NCBI RefSeq assembly: GCF_026340095.1
Contig: NZ_JAPEPO010000001.1
Span: 7,026,501-7,090,500, forward strand
Source of the DNA: Streptomyces sp. NBC_01446
Lineage (GTDB): Bacteria; Actinomycetota; Actinomycetes; Streptomycetales; Streptomycetaceae
DNA length: 64,000 bases
Reading direction: 5' to 3'
Part shown: piece after piece, positions 7,899 to 17,143 of the stretch
Layout: each line of letters starts with the position of its first letter
Numbering within the stretch: the first letter of the stretch is position 1
The notes under the pieces: model-generated
The model's input: the letters and a program-made list of their open reading frames with translations, nothing else
Databases searched by the model: none
Told to the model about the DNA's origin: nothing
Translations under genes and position numbers: made by a program

Positions 7899-8849
7899 CT
7901 ACTGCCCGCGTGTGTTCAGTGAGGCGAGGTACGCGTTGTACGCGGCCAGCTCCTGGTCGCCGTCACGGTCAGCGGCCCGGTCCTTGCGGCGTGCCTGCCG
8001 GTCCTCGGACTTCTTCCACTGGAACAGCAGCGCGAGCAGCACGAGCACCGAGGGCACCTCGCTGAACGCCCAGGCGATGCCGCCCGCCGCCGTCTGGTCC
8101 GCCAGCGCGTCGATCCCGAGCGAGGCCGGCGGGTGCTCGTACGTGCCGATCATCGGCCCGGACGCCATCATCAGCGCGATGCCGAAGAACGCGTGAAAGG
8201 GCATGCCCGCGAAGAGCTCCAGCATCCGCATCACGTAACCGGGGCGGTGCGGGCCCGGGTCCACGCCCATGATCGGCCAGAAGAAGACCAGGCCGACGGC
8301 GAGGAAGTGCACCATCATGCCGAGGTGTCCGACCTTCGAACCCATCAGGGTGTCGAAGATCGGCGTGAAGTAGAGCGCGTACAGGCTCGCGATGAACAGC
8401 GGGATCGTGAACGCGGGATGCGTGATGATCCGCATGTACCGGCTGTGCAGGAACATCAGGAGCAGCTCGCGCGGCCCCTTGGTGCCACGCCGAGCCACCG
8501 GCATCGCCCGCAGCGCGAGCGTGATCGGCGCGCCCATCAGGAGCAGGATCGGCGACAGCATGCTGATCACCATGTGCTGCACCATGTGCACGGAGAACAT
8601 GACCATGCCGTAGTCGTTCAGCTTGGTGCACATCACCAGCATCACGGTCAGCACACCGACGACGAACGACAGCGTGCGGCCCACCTGCCAGCTGTCACCG
8701 CGCCGTGCGAGCCGCACGACACCCCAGCCGTACAGGCCGAGCGCCACCAGGCACCCGATCAGGAAGAAGGGGTCCGCCGACCATTCGAGGCCTCGCCCCA
8801 GCGTGAACGGCGGCAGATCCATGTTCATGCCGTGCCCGCTGTGATCCAT
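7899..8849 (-). CDS. Cytochrome c oxidase assembly protein, caa3-type CtaG family
   Basis: 316 residues from ATG 8849, preceded by RBS AGGAG. The N-terminus MDHSGHGMNM is His/Met-rich and could bind copper. About seven transmembrane helices follow, with conserved His residues in HMVQHMV, MMVHFLAVG and PFHAFFG, typical of the caa3_CtaG family. The C-terminal tail is charged and cytoplasmic. The family is linked to copper delivery to cytochrome oxidase. The frame extends upstream beyond 8849, but that segment carries the pfkA terminator and is not coding. Confidence 0.85.
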   Translation of the reverse strand: MDHSGHGMNMDLPPFTLGRGLEWSADPFFLIGCLVALGLYGWGVVRLARRGDSWQVGRTLSFVVGVLTVMLVMCTKLNDYGMVMFSVHMVQHMVISMLSPILLLMGAPITLALRAMPVARRGTKGPRELLLMFLHSRYMRIITHPAFTIPLFIASLYALYFTPIFDTLMGSKVGHLGMMVHFLAVGLVFFWPIMGVDPGPHRPGYVMRMLELFAGMPFHAFFGIALMMASGPMIGTYEHPPASLGIDALADQTAAGGIAWAFSEVPSVLVLLALLFQWKKSEDRQARRKDRAADRDGDQELAAYNAYLASLNTRGQ

Positions 8850-8904
8850 CCGCCGGCTCCTGATTGGTACTGGTTGTGGGCTGTCTGTCCGCACCAGAGT
8901 AGAA

Positions 8905-8936
8905 CTGCCCCCGGTCGCGGCTGCGACCGGGGGCAG
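8905..8936 (-). terminator. Hairpin terminator downstream of pfkA
   Basis: A perfect 14-bp stem, CTGCCCCCGGTCGC (8905-8918) with GCGACCGGGGGCAG (8923-8936), has a 4-nt loop GGCT. It lies 16 nt past the pfkA stop on the minus strand and ahead of the ctaG-like start, so it separates the two transcription units. Confidence 0.82.
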
Positions 8937-8952
8937 ACTCTTCAAGCACGGA

Positions 8953-9978
8953 CTACAGAACGCACTCCGCCTCGGCGTACCGCTCCTGCGGGACCGTCTT
9001 GAGCGTCTCCACGGCCTCGGCGAGCGACACCATCACGATGTCCGTGCCGCGCAGCGCCGTCATCATGCCGAACTCGCCGCGGTGCACGGCCTCGACGGCG
9101 TGCCAGCCGAAGCGCGTGGCGAGCACCCGGTCGTACGCGGTGGGGGTGCCGCCGCGCTGGACGTGACCGAGGATCACCGGGCGGGCCTCCTTGCCGAGGC
9201 GCTGCTCCAGCTCACCGGAGAGCCGCGTGGCGATGCCCGCGAAGCGCTCGTGGCCGTACATGTCCTTGGCGCCCTCGTCGAACTCCATGGAACCGGGGGC
9301 GGGCTTGGCGCCCTCGGCGGCCACGACGATGGCGAACTTCTTGCCCGCGGAGAACCGCTCGCCGACCTTCGCGGCCAGCTCCTCGATGTCGAAGGGGCGC
9401 TCCGGCACGACGATGGCGTGGGCGCCCGCGGCCATGCCCGAGTGCAGCGCGATCCAGCCGGTGTGACGGCCCATGACCTCGACGATCAGGACGCGCTGGT
9501 GGGACTCGGCGGTCGTCTTGAGGCGGTCGAGTGCCTCGGTCGCGACGCCGACGGCCGTGTCGAAGCCGAAGGTGACGTCCGTGACGGCGATGTCATTGTC
9601 GATCGTCTTCGGTACACCGACGATCGGCAGGCCGCTGTCGGACAGCAGGCGGGCCGCCTTCAGCGTGCCCTCTCCGCCGATCGGGATGATCGCGTCAAGA
9701 CCCAGATCCGCGACATGGCCCCTGGCCCGCTCCACGCCGTCGCGCAGATGCGCGGGCTGGACCCGCGACGAGCCGAGGATCGTGCCACCGCGGGCGAGGA
9801 TGCCGCCCACCGCGTCCAGGTCGAGCTTGCGGTAGTCGCACTCCAGCAGGCCCTTCCAGCCGTCGTGGAAGCCGATGACCTCGTCGCCGTGGTCGGCGAC
9901 GGCACGGTGCACGACCGAACGAATCACGGCGTTCAGGCCGGGGCAGTCTCCGCCGGAGGTGAGGACACCAATACGCAT
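8953..9978 (-). CDS. pfkA: 6-phosphofructokinase
   Basis: 341 residues from ATG 9978 (MRIGVLTSGGDCPGLNAVIRS), the usual length of the actinobacterial group. Motifs: GGDCPGLN, GGEGTLKAA, PKTIDNDI, VEVMGRHTGWIALHSG and RGGTPTAYDRVLATRFG. The enzyme phosphorylates fructose 6-phosphate in glycolysis. The Gly in GGEGT, at the position that separates ATP from PPi users in this group, favours ATP as the phosphoryl donor (family knowledge). It appears monocistronic with its own terminator. Confidence 0.95.
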   Translation of the reverse strand: MRIGVLTSGGDCPGLNAVIRSVVHRAVADHGDEVIGFHDGWKGLLECDYRKLDLDAVGGILARGGTILGSSRVQPAHLRDGVERARGHVADLGLDAIIPIGGEGTLKAARLLSDSGLPIVGVPKTIDNDIAVTDVTFGFDTAVGVATEALDRLKTTAESHQRVLIVEVMGRHTGWIALHSGMAAGAHAIVVPERPFDIEELAAKVGERFSAGKKFAIVVAAEGAKPAPGSMEFDEGAKDMYGHERFAGIATRLSGELEQRLGKEARPVILGHVQRGGTPTAYDRVLATRFGWHAVEAVHRGEFGMMTALRGTDIVMVSLAEAVETLKTVPQERYAEAECVL

Positions 9979-10121
9979 AGCCCGAAAACCTTTGCAACGT
10001 GGGCCGATGACCGGACCACGTCGTCCGGGCTGGATCCCCGCCACCCTACCGGCGGGAGGGGGCGGGGCCGCACCGGGCGTCCGCCTGCTGGACTGACCCG
10101 CTCACTTGTGCGGGAGCGTGA

Positions 10122-10856
10122 TCAGGCGGGCTGCTGTGCCGCCGTGATCCGCTCGTTGCGCAGCGCCTCGTACCAGCGGTCGTCGACCGGCGGCAGCGCG
10201 TTGACATCGAGGGCCAGCTTCAGGAGCAGGTCCGCGATCAGCGGGTTGCGGGCGAGGACGGGGCCGTGCATGTACGTGCCGAACACGGTGTCGTTGAACG
10301 CGCCCTCCGTGCCGTCACCCGTGCCGTTGCCCCTGCCGATCTGTACGCGGGCGAAGGGCCGCGCCGACGGGCCGAGGTGCGTGATGCCCTGGTGGTTCTC
10401 GAAGCCCGTCAGCGGGGGGAGCCCCAACTGCGGGTCGATGTCGCCCAGTACGTCGCCGACGCACCGCTCGCCCTCACCACGGGTGGACACCACGTCGAGC
10501 AGGCCGAGGCCCTGCTCGCGCTCGCCCAGGTCGTTGATGAACTCGTGGCCGAGGATCTGGTAACCGGCGCAGACCGAGAAGACGATCGCGCCGTTGGCCA
10601 CGGCCCGCTGGAGACCGCCGTCGCGGCGCAGCCGCTCCGCGGCGAGACGCTGCGGCCGGTCCTCACCGCCGCCGATCAGATAGATGTCGCCGGAGGTGGG
10701 TACCGGCTGGTCGCTGCGTACGTCGATCCGGTGCACGTCGAGGCGGCGCTGGCGGGCGCGGCGCTCCACGACGAGGGCGTTGCCCTGGTCGCCGTACGTG
10801 CTCAGGAGGTCGGGGTAGACCCAGACCAGACGAAGGCCGTTGTCGCTCATGCTCAT
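10122..10856 (-). CDS. gatD: Lipid II isoglutaminyl synthase, glutamine amidotransferase subunit GatD
   Basis: 244 residues from ATG 10856 (MSMSDNGLRLVWVYPDLLSTYGDQGN); ATG 10850 is an alternative start. The class-I-like amidotransferase domain shows the nucleophile in FSVCAGYQILG and a catalytic His in GTYMHGP. YPDLLSTYGDQGN is typical of the GatD / CobB-CobQ-like group. With MurT it amidates D-glutamate of lipid II to D-isoglutamine. The gene follows murT by 17 nt on the same strand, which supports the subunit assignment. Confidence 0.9.
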   Translation of the reverse strand: MSMSDNGLRLVWVYPDLLSTYGDQGNALVVERRARQRRLDVHRIDVRSDQPVPTSGDIYLIGGGEDRPQRLAAERLRRDGGLQRAVANGAIVFSVCAGYQILGHEFINDLGEREQGLGLLDVVSTRGEGERCVGDVLGDIDPQLGLPPLTGFENHQGITHLGPSARPFARVQIGRGNGTGDGTEGAFNDTVFGTYMHGPVLARNPLIADLLLKLALDVNALPPVDDRWYEALRNERITAAQQPA

Positions 10857-10873
10857 GAATCCTCTGCGGGGTC

Positions 10874-12112
10874 TCAGTTGCCGACGCGGCGGCGGACGTC
10901 CTGGAACGCGGTGTAGTTGGCGATCAGCTCGATCCGCCCGGGCGGGGCGGACTGCACCGCCTCGTCGACGCTCTCGCAGACCCGGAAGTCCAGACCGGCG
11001 ACCTCGAGCCGCACGGCGAGGTCGAGCCTGCGGTCGCCGATCACGAAGATCGGGTGACCGGCCAGACGCGTGTAGTCGACGTCCCACAGCCAGGAGGTGT
11101 CGGTGCCGTCGGCGCCGCGCGCGTTGACCGAAAGGATCACCGGGGTGGGCGGCGGGTCGATCAGGGAAAACGTTTCGAGCCAGCCCGCCGGGTTCTTCGC
11201 GAGCAGCAGACGCAGGTCACGGCCGAGGAACTGCACGACGTCGTAGCGCCCCGCGACCGCCTGCACCTGGTACATGCGCTCGAGGGCCACCTGGGGCGGC
11301 ACGCCGAAGCACGCGGCGACGGCGGCCGACGAGGTCGCGTTCGCCTTGTTGGCGCGGCCGGGGAGCTGGAGGTGGATCGGCCAGGCCGAACCGTGCGGGT
11401 CGAGGACGTAGTCGCCCTGGAGTGCCCAGCTGGGCGTCGGACGGCGGAAGCCGCACTCGCCGCAGTACCAGTCGTCGCCGGGGCGCTGCATCACGCCGCC
11501 GCACGACGGGCAGGACCACGCGTCGTCCTTCCACTCCTGACCGGCGGCGACCCACACCACGTTCGGCGAGGAGGACGCGGCCCAGACGACCAGCGGGTCG
11601 TCCGCGTTCGCGATCACGATCGCCTTGGAACCGGCAAGGCCCTCGCGCCACTTCTCGGCGAGCATGCGGGTCTCGGCGGCACGGTCGAGCTGGTCGCGCG
11701 AGAGGTTGAGCAGAGCGATCGCCTTGGGAGCGGTGTCGCGGGCGACGCCCGCGAGGTACTTCTCGTCGACCTCGATCACGCCGAACTTCGCGTCCGAGCC
11801 GCCGGCGAGCGCCGACGTGATGCCCGCGGGCATGTTCGCGCCGAGCGCGTTCGACACGACGGGGCCGGCGGCGCGCAGGGCCTCCGCGATCAGCCGCGTG
11901 GTGGTGGTCTTGCCGTTCGTCGCCGAGACGAGCACCACGTCCAGATGCTGCGCAAGCCGCCCGAGCAGCTCGGGGTCGAGCCTGAGCGCGACCTTGCCGC
12001 CGATCACCGATCCGCTGCCGCGGCCCGCCGCGCGGGACACCGCCGCGGCCGCCTTGCCCGCCGTGACGGCCAGCTTGGCCCGCGGAGTCAGCGGCTCCGA
12101 GTTGCCTGACAT
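10874..12112 (-). CDS. murT: Lipid II isoglutaminyl synthase subunit MurT (Mur ligase-like)
   Basis: 412 residues. The ATP-binding loop is SATNGKTTTTR near residue 65. A Mur-ligase central domain follows, with an inserted zinc-ribbon pair CPSCGG and CGECG (residues about 215-240) typical of MurT. The C-terminal DUF1727-like region ends in IELIANYTAFQDVRRRV. MurT activates the D-Glu carboxylate of lipid II and uses ammonia from GatD. It is the first gene of the murT-gatD operon and diverges from the deformylase gene. Confidence 0.9.
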   Translation of the reverse strand: MSGNSEPLTPRAKLAVTAGKAAAAVSRAAGRGSGSVIGGKVALRLDPELLGRLAQHLDVVLVSATNGKTTTTRLIAEALRAAGPVVSNALGANMPAGITSALAGGSDAKFGVIEVDEKYLAGVARDTAPKAIALLNLSRDQLDRAAETRMLAEKWREGLAGSKAIVIANADDPLVVWAASSSPNVVWVAAGQEWKDDAWSCPSCGGVMQRPGDDWYCGECGFRRPTPSWALQGDYVLDPHGSAWPIHLQLPGRANKANATSSAAVAACFGVPPQVALERMYQVQAVAGRYDVVQFLGRDLRLLLAKNPAGWLETFSLIDPPPTPVILSVNARGADGTDTSWLWDVDYTRLAGHPIFVIGDRRLDLAVRLEVAGLDFRVCESVDEAVQSAPPGRIELIANYTAFQDVRRRVGN

Positions 12113-12240
12113 CGTTCTGGATCCTCCTTGCGTACGGCGCCGCGCCTGCCCCCGGCATCGCTTGGTGGAGTCAGCCTATCGAGATCCACCTTTGAGCCCG
12201 AACCGCGGCACCACCCCGGATCCGGGGCTCGCCTTGACCG

Positions 12241-12253
12241 TACCCTTACGGCC
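12241..12253 (+). promoter_or_regulatory. Possible -10 element for a leaderless deformylase mRNA
   Basis: TACCCT at 12241-12246 lies 7 nt before the ATG at 12254. No Shine-Dalgarno-like sequence precedes that ATG. This spacing fits a transcript starting at or near the start codon. No clear -35 was seen at the expected distance, so the call is tentative. Confidence 0.3.
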
Positions 12254-12808
12254 ATGCGACACGGCTCGATCCCGGGCGCCTCCGGGCGCATACGACCCCT
12301 GACCCTGCTCGGTGATCCCGTGCTGCACACGCCCTGCGAGGAGGTGACAGATTTCGGGCCCTCGCTCGGCCGTCTTGTGGAGGACCTGTTCGCGACGATG
12401 TACGCCGCCCGGGGCGTGGGCCTCGCGGCGAACCAGATCGGTGAGTCCGCGCGGGTGTTCGTGTACGACTGCCCCGACGACGAGGACGTCCGCCACCTCG
12501 GGCACATCGTGAACCCGCGCCTCGTCGAGGCGGACGGCGTGGTCGTGCGCGGCCCGGAGGGCTGTCTCTCGCTGCCGGGCCTGGAGGCGGGTACGCCCCG
12601 CTTCGACCATGTCCTCGTCGAGGGCGTGGACCTGCGGGGAGAGCCCCTGGTCGTGCATGGCACGGGTTGGTTCGCCCGCTGCCTCCAGCACGAGTGCGAC
12701 CACTTGGAGGGGCGGGTCTACACGGACCACGTCACGGGGTGGCGCCGCCGCAGGGTGCTGCGCCAGGCGGCGCGGGCCTCCTGGGCGACCGGCACGGCGG
12801 CGTCCTAG
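12254..12808 (+). CDS. def: Peptide deformylase
   Basis: 184 residues from ATG 12254 (MRHGSIPGASGRIRPLTLLGDPVL). All three deformylase motifs are present: GVGLAANQIG, EGCLSLPG with the metal-ligand Cys, and QHECDHLEG with the HExxH metal site. It removes the formyl group from nascent proteins. An earlier in-frame ATG at 12128 would add a Pro/Arg-rich segment of non-coding look and is rejected. The gene ends 10 nt before the convergent tetR stop. Confidence 0.92.
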   Translation: MRHGSIPGASGRIRPLTLLGDPVLHTPCEEVTDFGPSLGRLVEDLFATMYAARGVGLAANQIGESARVFVYDCPDDEDVRHLGHIVNPRLVEADGVVVRGPEGCLSLPGLEAGTPRFDHVLVEGVDLRGEPLVVHGTGWFARCLQHECDHLEGRVYTDHVTGWRRRRVLRQAARASWATGTAAS

Positions 12809-12818
12809 AGCCTCCCGG

Positions 12819-13475
12819 CTAGAACCCCGGCCCGCCCACCTTGTCGCCCGCCGCCGCGAGCCTGCCCCACAGCAGGTCGGCGAGGCTGCGCACCAACTCG
12901 CTCCGCGAGCAGGGCCTTTCGCCGAGCCACCAGTCGCCCGCGGCGTGCATCATGCCGACGATTCCGTGGCCCCAGACCCGTGCGAGCTGCTGGCTTCCGG
13001 GGCCGAGGTCGACGCGCTCCTCGATGACCTCGGCGAGCTCCTCGCCCATGCGGCGCAGCAGGGGAGCGGAGTGCTTGCCCACGTAGAAGCCCTGCTCGCC
13101 CGGCGCCGCGCTCTCGGACACGCTCTCCGAGGGGTGCATGAGGAAGCGGTACACCTGGGGGCGCGCCTCGATCGCCGCGAGATAGGTGTCGAGCGTCGAC
13201 TCGACCCGCTCCCGGCGCTCGGCCGGGGCGTCGAGCGCGGCCCGCAGCGACGCGAGGAGCGCGTCGGTGTGGCGCTTGGCGAGCGCGGCGTAGAGGCCGC
13301 CCTTGTCGCCGAAGTGCCGGTAGAGGATCGGCTTGGTGATGCCCGCCTCGGCCGCGATGGCGTTCATGGACGCACCGGGCCCGTCGCGGAGCACCACGCG
13401 GTCCGCGGCCTCCAGCAGCTCACGCCGCCGGCGCTCGGCAGACGTCTGCTGTTCCGTCCGCTGTGTGGTCTCCAT
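12819..13475 (-). CDS. TetR-family transcriptional regulator
   Basis: 218 residues from ATG 13475 (METTQRTEQQTSAERRRRELLEAA), with GGGAGA upstream; an earlier in-frame ATG at 13511 lacks a good RBS. The TetR HTH is clear at about residues 20-65: GASMNAIAAEAGITKPILYRHFGDKGGLYAAL. The C-terminal ligand domain is helical and typical of TetR proteins. It diverges from the acyl-CoA dehydrogenase gene, and a palindrome lies in the shared region. It probably represses that gene in response to an acyl-CoA-like ligand (inference). Confidence 0.88.
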   Translation of the reverse strand: METTQRTEQQTSAERRRRELLEAADRVVLRDGPGASMNAIAAEAGITKPILYRHFGDKGGLYAALAKRHTDALLASLRAALDAPAERRERVESTLDTYLAAIEARPQVYRFLMHPSESVSESAAPGEQGFYVGKHSAPLLRRMGEELAEVIEERVDLGPGSQQLARVWGHGIVGMMHAAGDWWLGERPCSRSELVRSLADLLWGRLAAAGDKVGGPGF

Positions 13476-13561
13476 GAGGTTTCTCCCCGCCCGTGCGATG
13501 GCCTGACGCACGGGAAACGTAACACTCGACGCGCTGGGGGCATCGAACGGGCTGCCGGGAG

Positions 13562-13610
13562 TTGACAGGGGCTACTGGCGAGTAACAGACTGCCGTTACC
13601 GCAAGTAACG
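13562..13610 (+). promoter_or_regulatory. Divergent promoter region with candidate TetR operator
   Basis: TTGACA at 13562-13567 is a good -35. A -10-like TAACAG lies at 13583-13588, with a short spacer. A 17-bp palindrome, CGTTAC-CGCAA-GTAACG, spans 13594-13610, and another GTAAC half-site sits at 13582-13586. The repeats overlap the expected transcription start and lie about 30 nt before the dehydrogenase ATG, consistent with repression by the divergent TetR protein. Confidence 0.6.
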
Positions 13611-13639
13611 TGTGAAGTGTACGCAGTGCTGGAGGGGTC

Positions 13640-14869
13640 ATGGCCGAGTTCACGATGGATCTGAACGACGAGCAGAAGGAAGTCAGGGACTGGCTCCACG
13701 GGTTCGCCGCCGATGTGATCCGTCCCGCGGCCGCCGAGTGGGACGAGCGCGAAGAGACGCCGTGGCCGGTCATCCAGGAAGCCGCCAAGATCGGAATCTA
13801 CTCCCTGGACTTCTACGCGCAGCAGTTCTTCGACCCGACGGGTCTCGGCATCCCGATGGCCATGGAGGAGCTGTTCTGGGGTGACGCGGGCATAGCCCTG
13901 TCGATCGTCGGGACCGGGCTCGCCGCGGTCGGCGTCCTCGCCAACGGCACCGAGGAGCAGATCGGCACCTGGATCCCCCAGATGTACGGCGACGCCAACG
14001 ATGTCAAGGTCGCCGCCTTCTGCTCGTCCGAGCCGGACGCCGGATCCGACGTCGCCTCCATGCGCACCCGCGCCGTCTACGACGCGGCCAAGGACGAGTG
14101 GGTGCTCAACGGCACCAAGACCTGGGCGACCAACGGCGGCATCGCCAACGTCCACGTCGTCGTCGCCGTCGTCGACCCCGAGCTCGGCTCCAAGGGCCAC
14201 GCCTCCTTCATCGTCCCGCCGAACACGCCGGGTCTGTCGCAGGGCCAGAAGTTCAAGAAGCACGGCATCCGTGCCTCGCACACCGCCGAGGTCGTCCTCG
14301 AGGACGTACGCGTCCCCGGCTCCTGTCTGCTCGGCGGCAAGGACAAGCTCGACGAGCGCATGGCACGCGCCCGTGAGCGCGCCAAGGCCGGCGGCGGCGA
14401 GCGCGTGAAGAACGCCGCCATGGCCACGTTCGAGGCGTCCCGCCCGGCCGTCGGCGCGATGGCGGTGGGCACGGCCCGCGCCGCCTACGAGGAGGCCCTG
14501 GAGTACGCCAGGACGCGTACGCAGTTCGGCCGCCCGATCCTCGACAACCAGGGCGTCGCCTTCCAGCTCGCCGACATGCGCACGCAGATCGACGCGGCGC
14601 GGCTCCTGGTGTGGCGTGCCTCCTGGATGGCGGCCACGGGCAAGAAGTTCGAGTCGGCCGAGGGCTCCATGTCGAAGCTCTTCGCGAGCGAGACCGCCAA
14701 GAAGGTCACCGGCCAGGCCATCCAGATCCTCGGCGGCAACGGCTTCACCCGTGAGTACCCCGTCGAGCGCATGCACCGCGACGCCGCGATCTACACGATC
14801 TTCGAGGGCACCAGCGAGATCCAGCGCCTGGTGATCGCCCGCACCCTCTCGGGTCTGCCGATCCGCTAG
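13640..14869 (+). CDS. Acyl-CoA dehydrogenase
   Basis: 409 residues, full length, with RBS GGAGGGG. Motifs include FCSSEPDAGSDVASMRTRA (FAD/substrate-binding signature 1), GTKTWATNGG, TRTQFGRPILDNQ, and the C-terminal QILGGNGFTREYPVERMHRDA followed by IFEGTSEIQRL with the catalytic Glu. It oxidises acyl-CoA to enoyl-CoA with transfer of electrons to ETF. Chain-length preference cannot be read from the sequence. The divergent TetR gene suggests regulated fatty-acid or branched-chain catabolism. Confidence 0.93.
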   Translation: MAEFTMDLNDEQKEVRDWLHGFAADVIRPAAAEWDEREETPWPVIQEAAKIGIYSLDFYAQQFFDPTGLGIPMAMEELFWGDAGIALSIVGTGLAAVGVLANGTEEQIGTWIPQMYGDANDVKVAAFCSSEPDAGSDVASMRTRAVYDAAKDEWVLNGTKTWATNGGIANVHVVVAVVDPELGSKGHASFIVPPNTPGLSQGQKFKKHGIRASHTAEVVLEDVRVPGSCLLGGKDKLDERMARARERAKAGGGERVKNAAMATFEASRPAVGAMAVGTARAAYEEALEYARTRTQFGRPILDNQGVAFQLADMRTQIDAARLLVWRASWMAATGKKFESAEGSMSKLFASETAKKVTGQAIQILGGNGFTREYPVERMHRDAAIYTIFEGTSEIQRLVIARTLSGLPIR

Positions 14870-14877
14870 CCGAATCG

Positions 14878-14910
14878 GCCGGTGCCCTTCGCGCGGCGGA
14901 GGGCACCGGC
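14878..14910 (+). terminator. Bidirectional hairpin terminator
   Basis: An 11-bp stem, GCCGGTGCCCT (14878-14888) with AGGGCACCGGC (14900-14910), has an 11-nt loop. It sits between the convergent dehydrogenase and GH89 genes. Confidence 0.75.
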
Positions 14911-14931
14911 TTCAGCGGTCGTGCCGCGTGG

Positions 14932-17124
14932 TCAGAGCTGTGCGGCGACCTTGCGGGCGATACGGACGATGTCGCCCGAGGGCCGTGCGGAGTACGCCGG
15001 GTGGTCGCGGACCCAGCCGTCCTCAAGGGCGTACCAGTCGACCGGCCGCGGTGCCGTGCCGTCGGCGAGGGCGGCCGCGAGTCCGTCGAAATAGGTCCGC
15101 CAGCGCAGTGTGTAGAGGCCGCCGATGAGCCCGGCCCACTCGCGGTTCGCGTAGTCGTGCAGACCCCCGTCGTCGGCGCCCGAACGCGGACCCCACACCG
15201 TCACCAGGGACACCGCGTCGTACTCGAGACGGTCCCGTTCCTCCTCGTCGGCGCCCCACGCGCGCGCGTCGGCGATCCAGCGCCCGAGCAGGTGCCGCGG
15301 CTGCGTGGCGACGGTCTCCTCCAGCAGCCCGAGCCACGTGAACCACTCACCCGTCAGTTCCCCGAACGCCGCGCGGTCCTTGGCGTCGTACGCGGCCTTG
15401 ATCCGCGGCAGCAGGATGCGGCTGCGGTGCGAGATCGTCTGCCGGGTGACGTCCATCAGGTCGTAGGTGTACGCGGAGCTGCGGCGCAAGCCCGGTGCGA
15501 CCGCGAGCAGTTCCGGCAGGGCGCGTGCGAACTCCTCGGGGTCGTACCGCAGTGCGCCCGGCGACCAGGACGCCCCGCTGGAGACGTCCAGATCAGGCCG
15601 GGCGCCGAACAGGCCGTCGTGGCCCTCGCTCCAGCTGTCCGCGCGCGTGGTGCCGTACGCGGTGCGGCGCAGGACGTCCCAGGCGGTCACCGCGTGCGCG
15701 TCGTGCCCGCCGTAGCGCTGCACCGGCCACTGGTCGAACCAGCTCTTCAGCTCGACCGGTCCGTCCGTCCACGGCAGATCGCTGAAGAGGGCGAATGCGG
15801 CCGGGTTGTTGTCGGCGCCCTCGGGCATGAGCGCGATGCCGTCCAGGGCGCTGTTCTCCTTGGTGCGCCAACTCTCGTACAGCGCCGCCCAGTCGGGGGT
15901 GTTGGCGCCGATCGTCGTATGGCCGCCGAAGTTCCAGATCGAGCCGAACGCGTAGGGCGTGCCCGCCCAGTCCTTGTCGCGGTCGGTCACCGAGGGGAAG
16001 CGGTCGGAGAGGCCGTCGACGATGAACATCTTCGAGCGGTCGACGGCGTCGAGGATGTCGCGGCGAGGGTTGGACTGCCAGCCGAGGATGTTCCAGATCG
16101 CGCCGGGATGAGCGGTGCGCAGTGCCTTCTCGACCGCCTTGGCGGCCTCGCCGACCGGCACGTCACCCGGCTTGCCGCCCTCGTGGAGCAGGTCGAGCTT
16201 GTACATGGTGGTGTCGCCGAGCAGTTCGCTCTGCACGCGGTAGAACGTCTCCGCGATCCTGGCGAAGTGCGGGTCGCGCGGGTCGAGCCAGTCGGGGCGC
16301 GTGAAGCCGACCCAATCGCCCTGGGGGACTGTGTGCGCGCCCGGGTTCCGGTCCGTGAAGCCGGGCGGGACGGTGCCGAAGTAGCCGGGGAACACCGGGG
16401 TCATGCCGAGTTCGCGGATCCGGCGGACGACTCTGCGGGCGAGCGCCGCACGCCGGTCGAGGAGCTGCCGCGACACGGGGCCGCCGAATCCGGACATGTT
16501 CTGGAGCAGCCACCACGGCTGGTGAGCCGGGCCCGCGATCCACGCGCGCATCTCGGCGTCGCCGTAGCCGAATTGCTGGAGCGTGCGGTGGTAGACGGTG
16601 TCGGCGCCGAGGTGGACGAGGACCGCGTTGAAGCCGTGCAAGGCGAGGACGTCGAGCTCGCGCTCCCAGTAGTCCCAGCCGTGATACGGGCCTGTGTAGC
16701 CGTCGTTGGTGTCGTTGAAGGCGAACCGGTGGGCGACGTTGGCGCCGCGCGTCAGGGGTGCGGCGAGGCCGGGCAGCCGCGCCGGCAGGGACTCGGTCTG
16801 CTCGCCGTTCCACGAGAAGTGCGCGTGGGCGTGGTGGCGGAGGTACTGGTGGAAGCCCGTCAACTGCACGGCGGGCGTGGTGCCTTCGACGAGGATGCGG
16901 CCTCCGGACCCCGACACCCTGAACGCGTCGCCCGTGCCATCGGCAGGGCGGGGGACGGTGCGGAAGGTGACCTGGTCGTGGTGGCGCGGCAGCAGTCGGG
17001 CCAGGGCGTCGGCGGCCGGGGTGCGGGAGGCCGCCGCGCTCTCGGCGGTGGCACCGGGCGCGGACGCGGCGAGTGCGGCGGCGGAGCCGAGGGCGGTGAG
17101 CACGGTACGGCGACCGAGGTTCAT
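14932..17124 (-). CDS. Alpha-N-acetylglucosaminidase, GH89 family (secreted)
   Basis: 730 residues from ATG 17124; GGAG lies 6 nt upstream. A TTG four codons earlier is an alternative but would place that RBS inside the gene. A Tat-like signal peptide begins MNLGRRTVLTALGSAAALAASAPGA. The body matches NAGLU: HFSWNGEQ, AFNDTNDGYTGPYHGWDYWERELDVLALHGFNAVLVHLG, YRVQSELLG, LDLLHEGGKPGD (candidate acid/base Glu) and IALMPEGADNNP (candidate nucleophile Glu in PEG). It cleaves terminal alpha-linked GlcNAc outside the cell. Two operator-like sites lie upstream. Confidence 0.9.
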   Translation of the reverse strand: MNLGRRTVLTALGSAAALAASAPGATAESAAASRTPAADALARLLPRHHDQVTFRTVPRPADGTGDAFRVSGSGGRILVEGTTPAVQLTGFHQYLRHHAHAHFSWNGEQTESLPARLPGLAAPLTRGANVAHRFAFNDTNDGYTGPYHGWDYWERELDVLALHGFNAVLVHLGADTVYHRTLQQFGYGDAEMRAWIAGPAHQPWWLLQNMSGFGGPVSRQLLDRRAALARRVVRRIRELGMTPVFPGYFGTVPPGFTDRNPGAHTVPQGDWVGFTRPDWLDPRDPHFARIAETFYRVQSELLGDTTMYKLDLLHEGGKPGDVPVGEAAKAVEKALRTAHPGAIWNILGWQSNPRRDILDAVDRSKMFIVDGLSDRFPSVTDRDKDWAGTPYAFGSIWNFGGHTTIGANTPDWAALYESWRTKENSALDGIALMPEGADNNPAAFALFSDLPWTDGPVELKSWFDQWPVQRYGGHDAHAVTAWDVLRRTAYGTTRADSWSEGHDGLFGARPDLDVSSGASWSPGALRYDPEEFARALPELLAVAPGLRRSSAYTYDLMDVTRQTISHRSRILLPRIKAAYDAKDRAAFGELTGEWFTWLGLLEETVATQPRHLLGRWIADARAWGADEEERDRLEYDAVSLVTVWGPRSGADDGGLHDYANREWAGLIGGLYTLRWRTYFDGLAAALADGTAPRPVDWYALEDGWVRDHPAYSARPSGDIVRIARKVAAQL

Positions 17125-17143
17125 GGAGCACTCCAAGCGCGTG

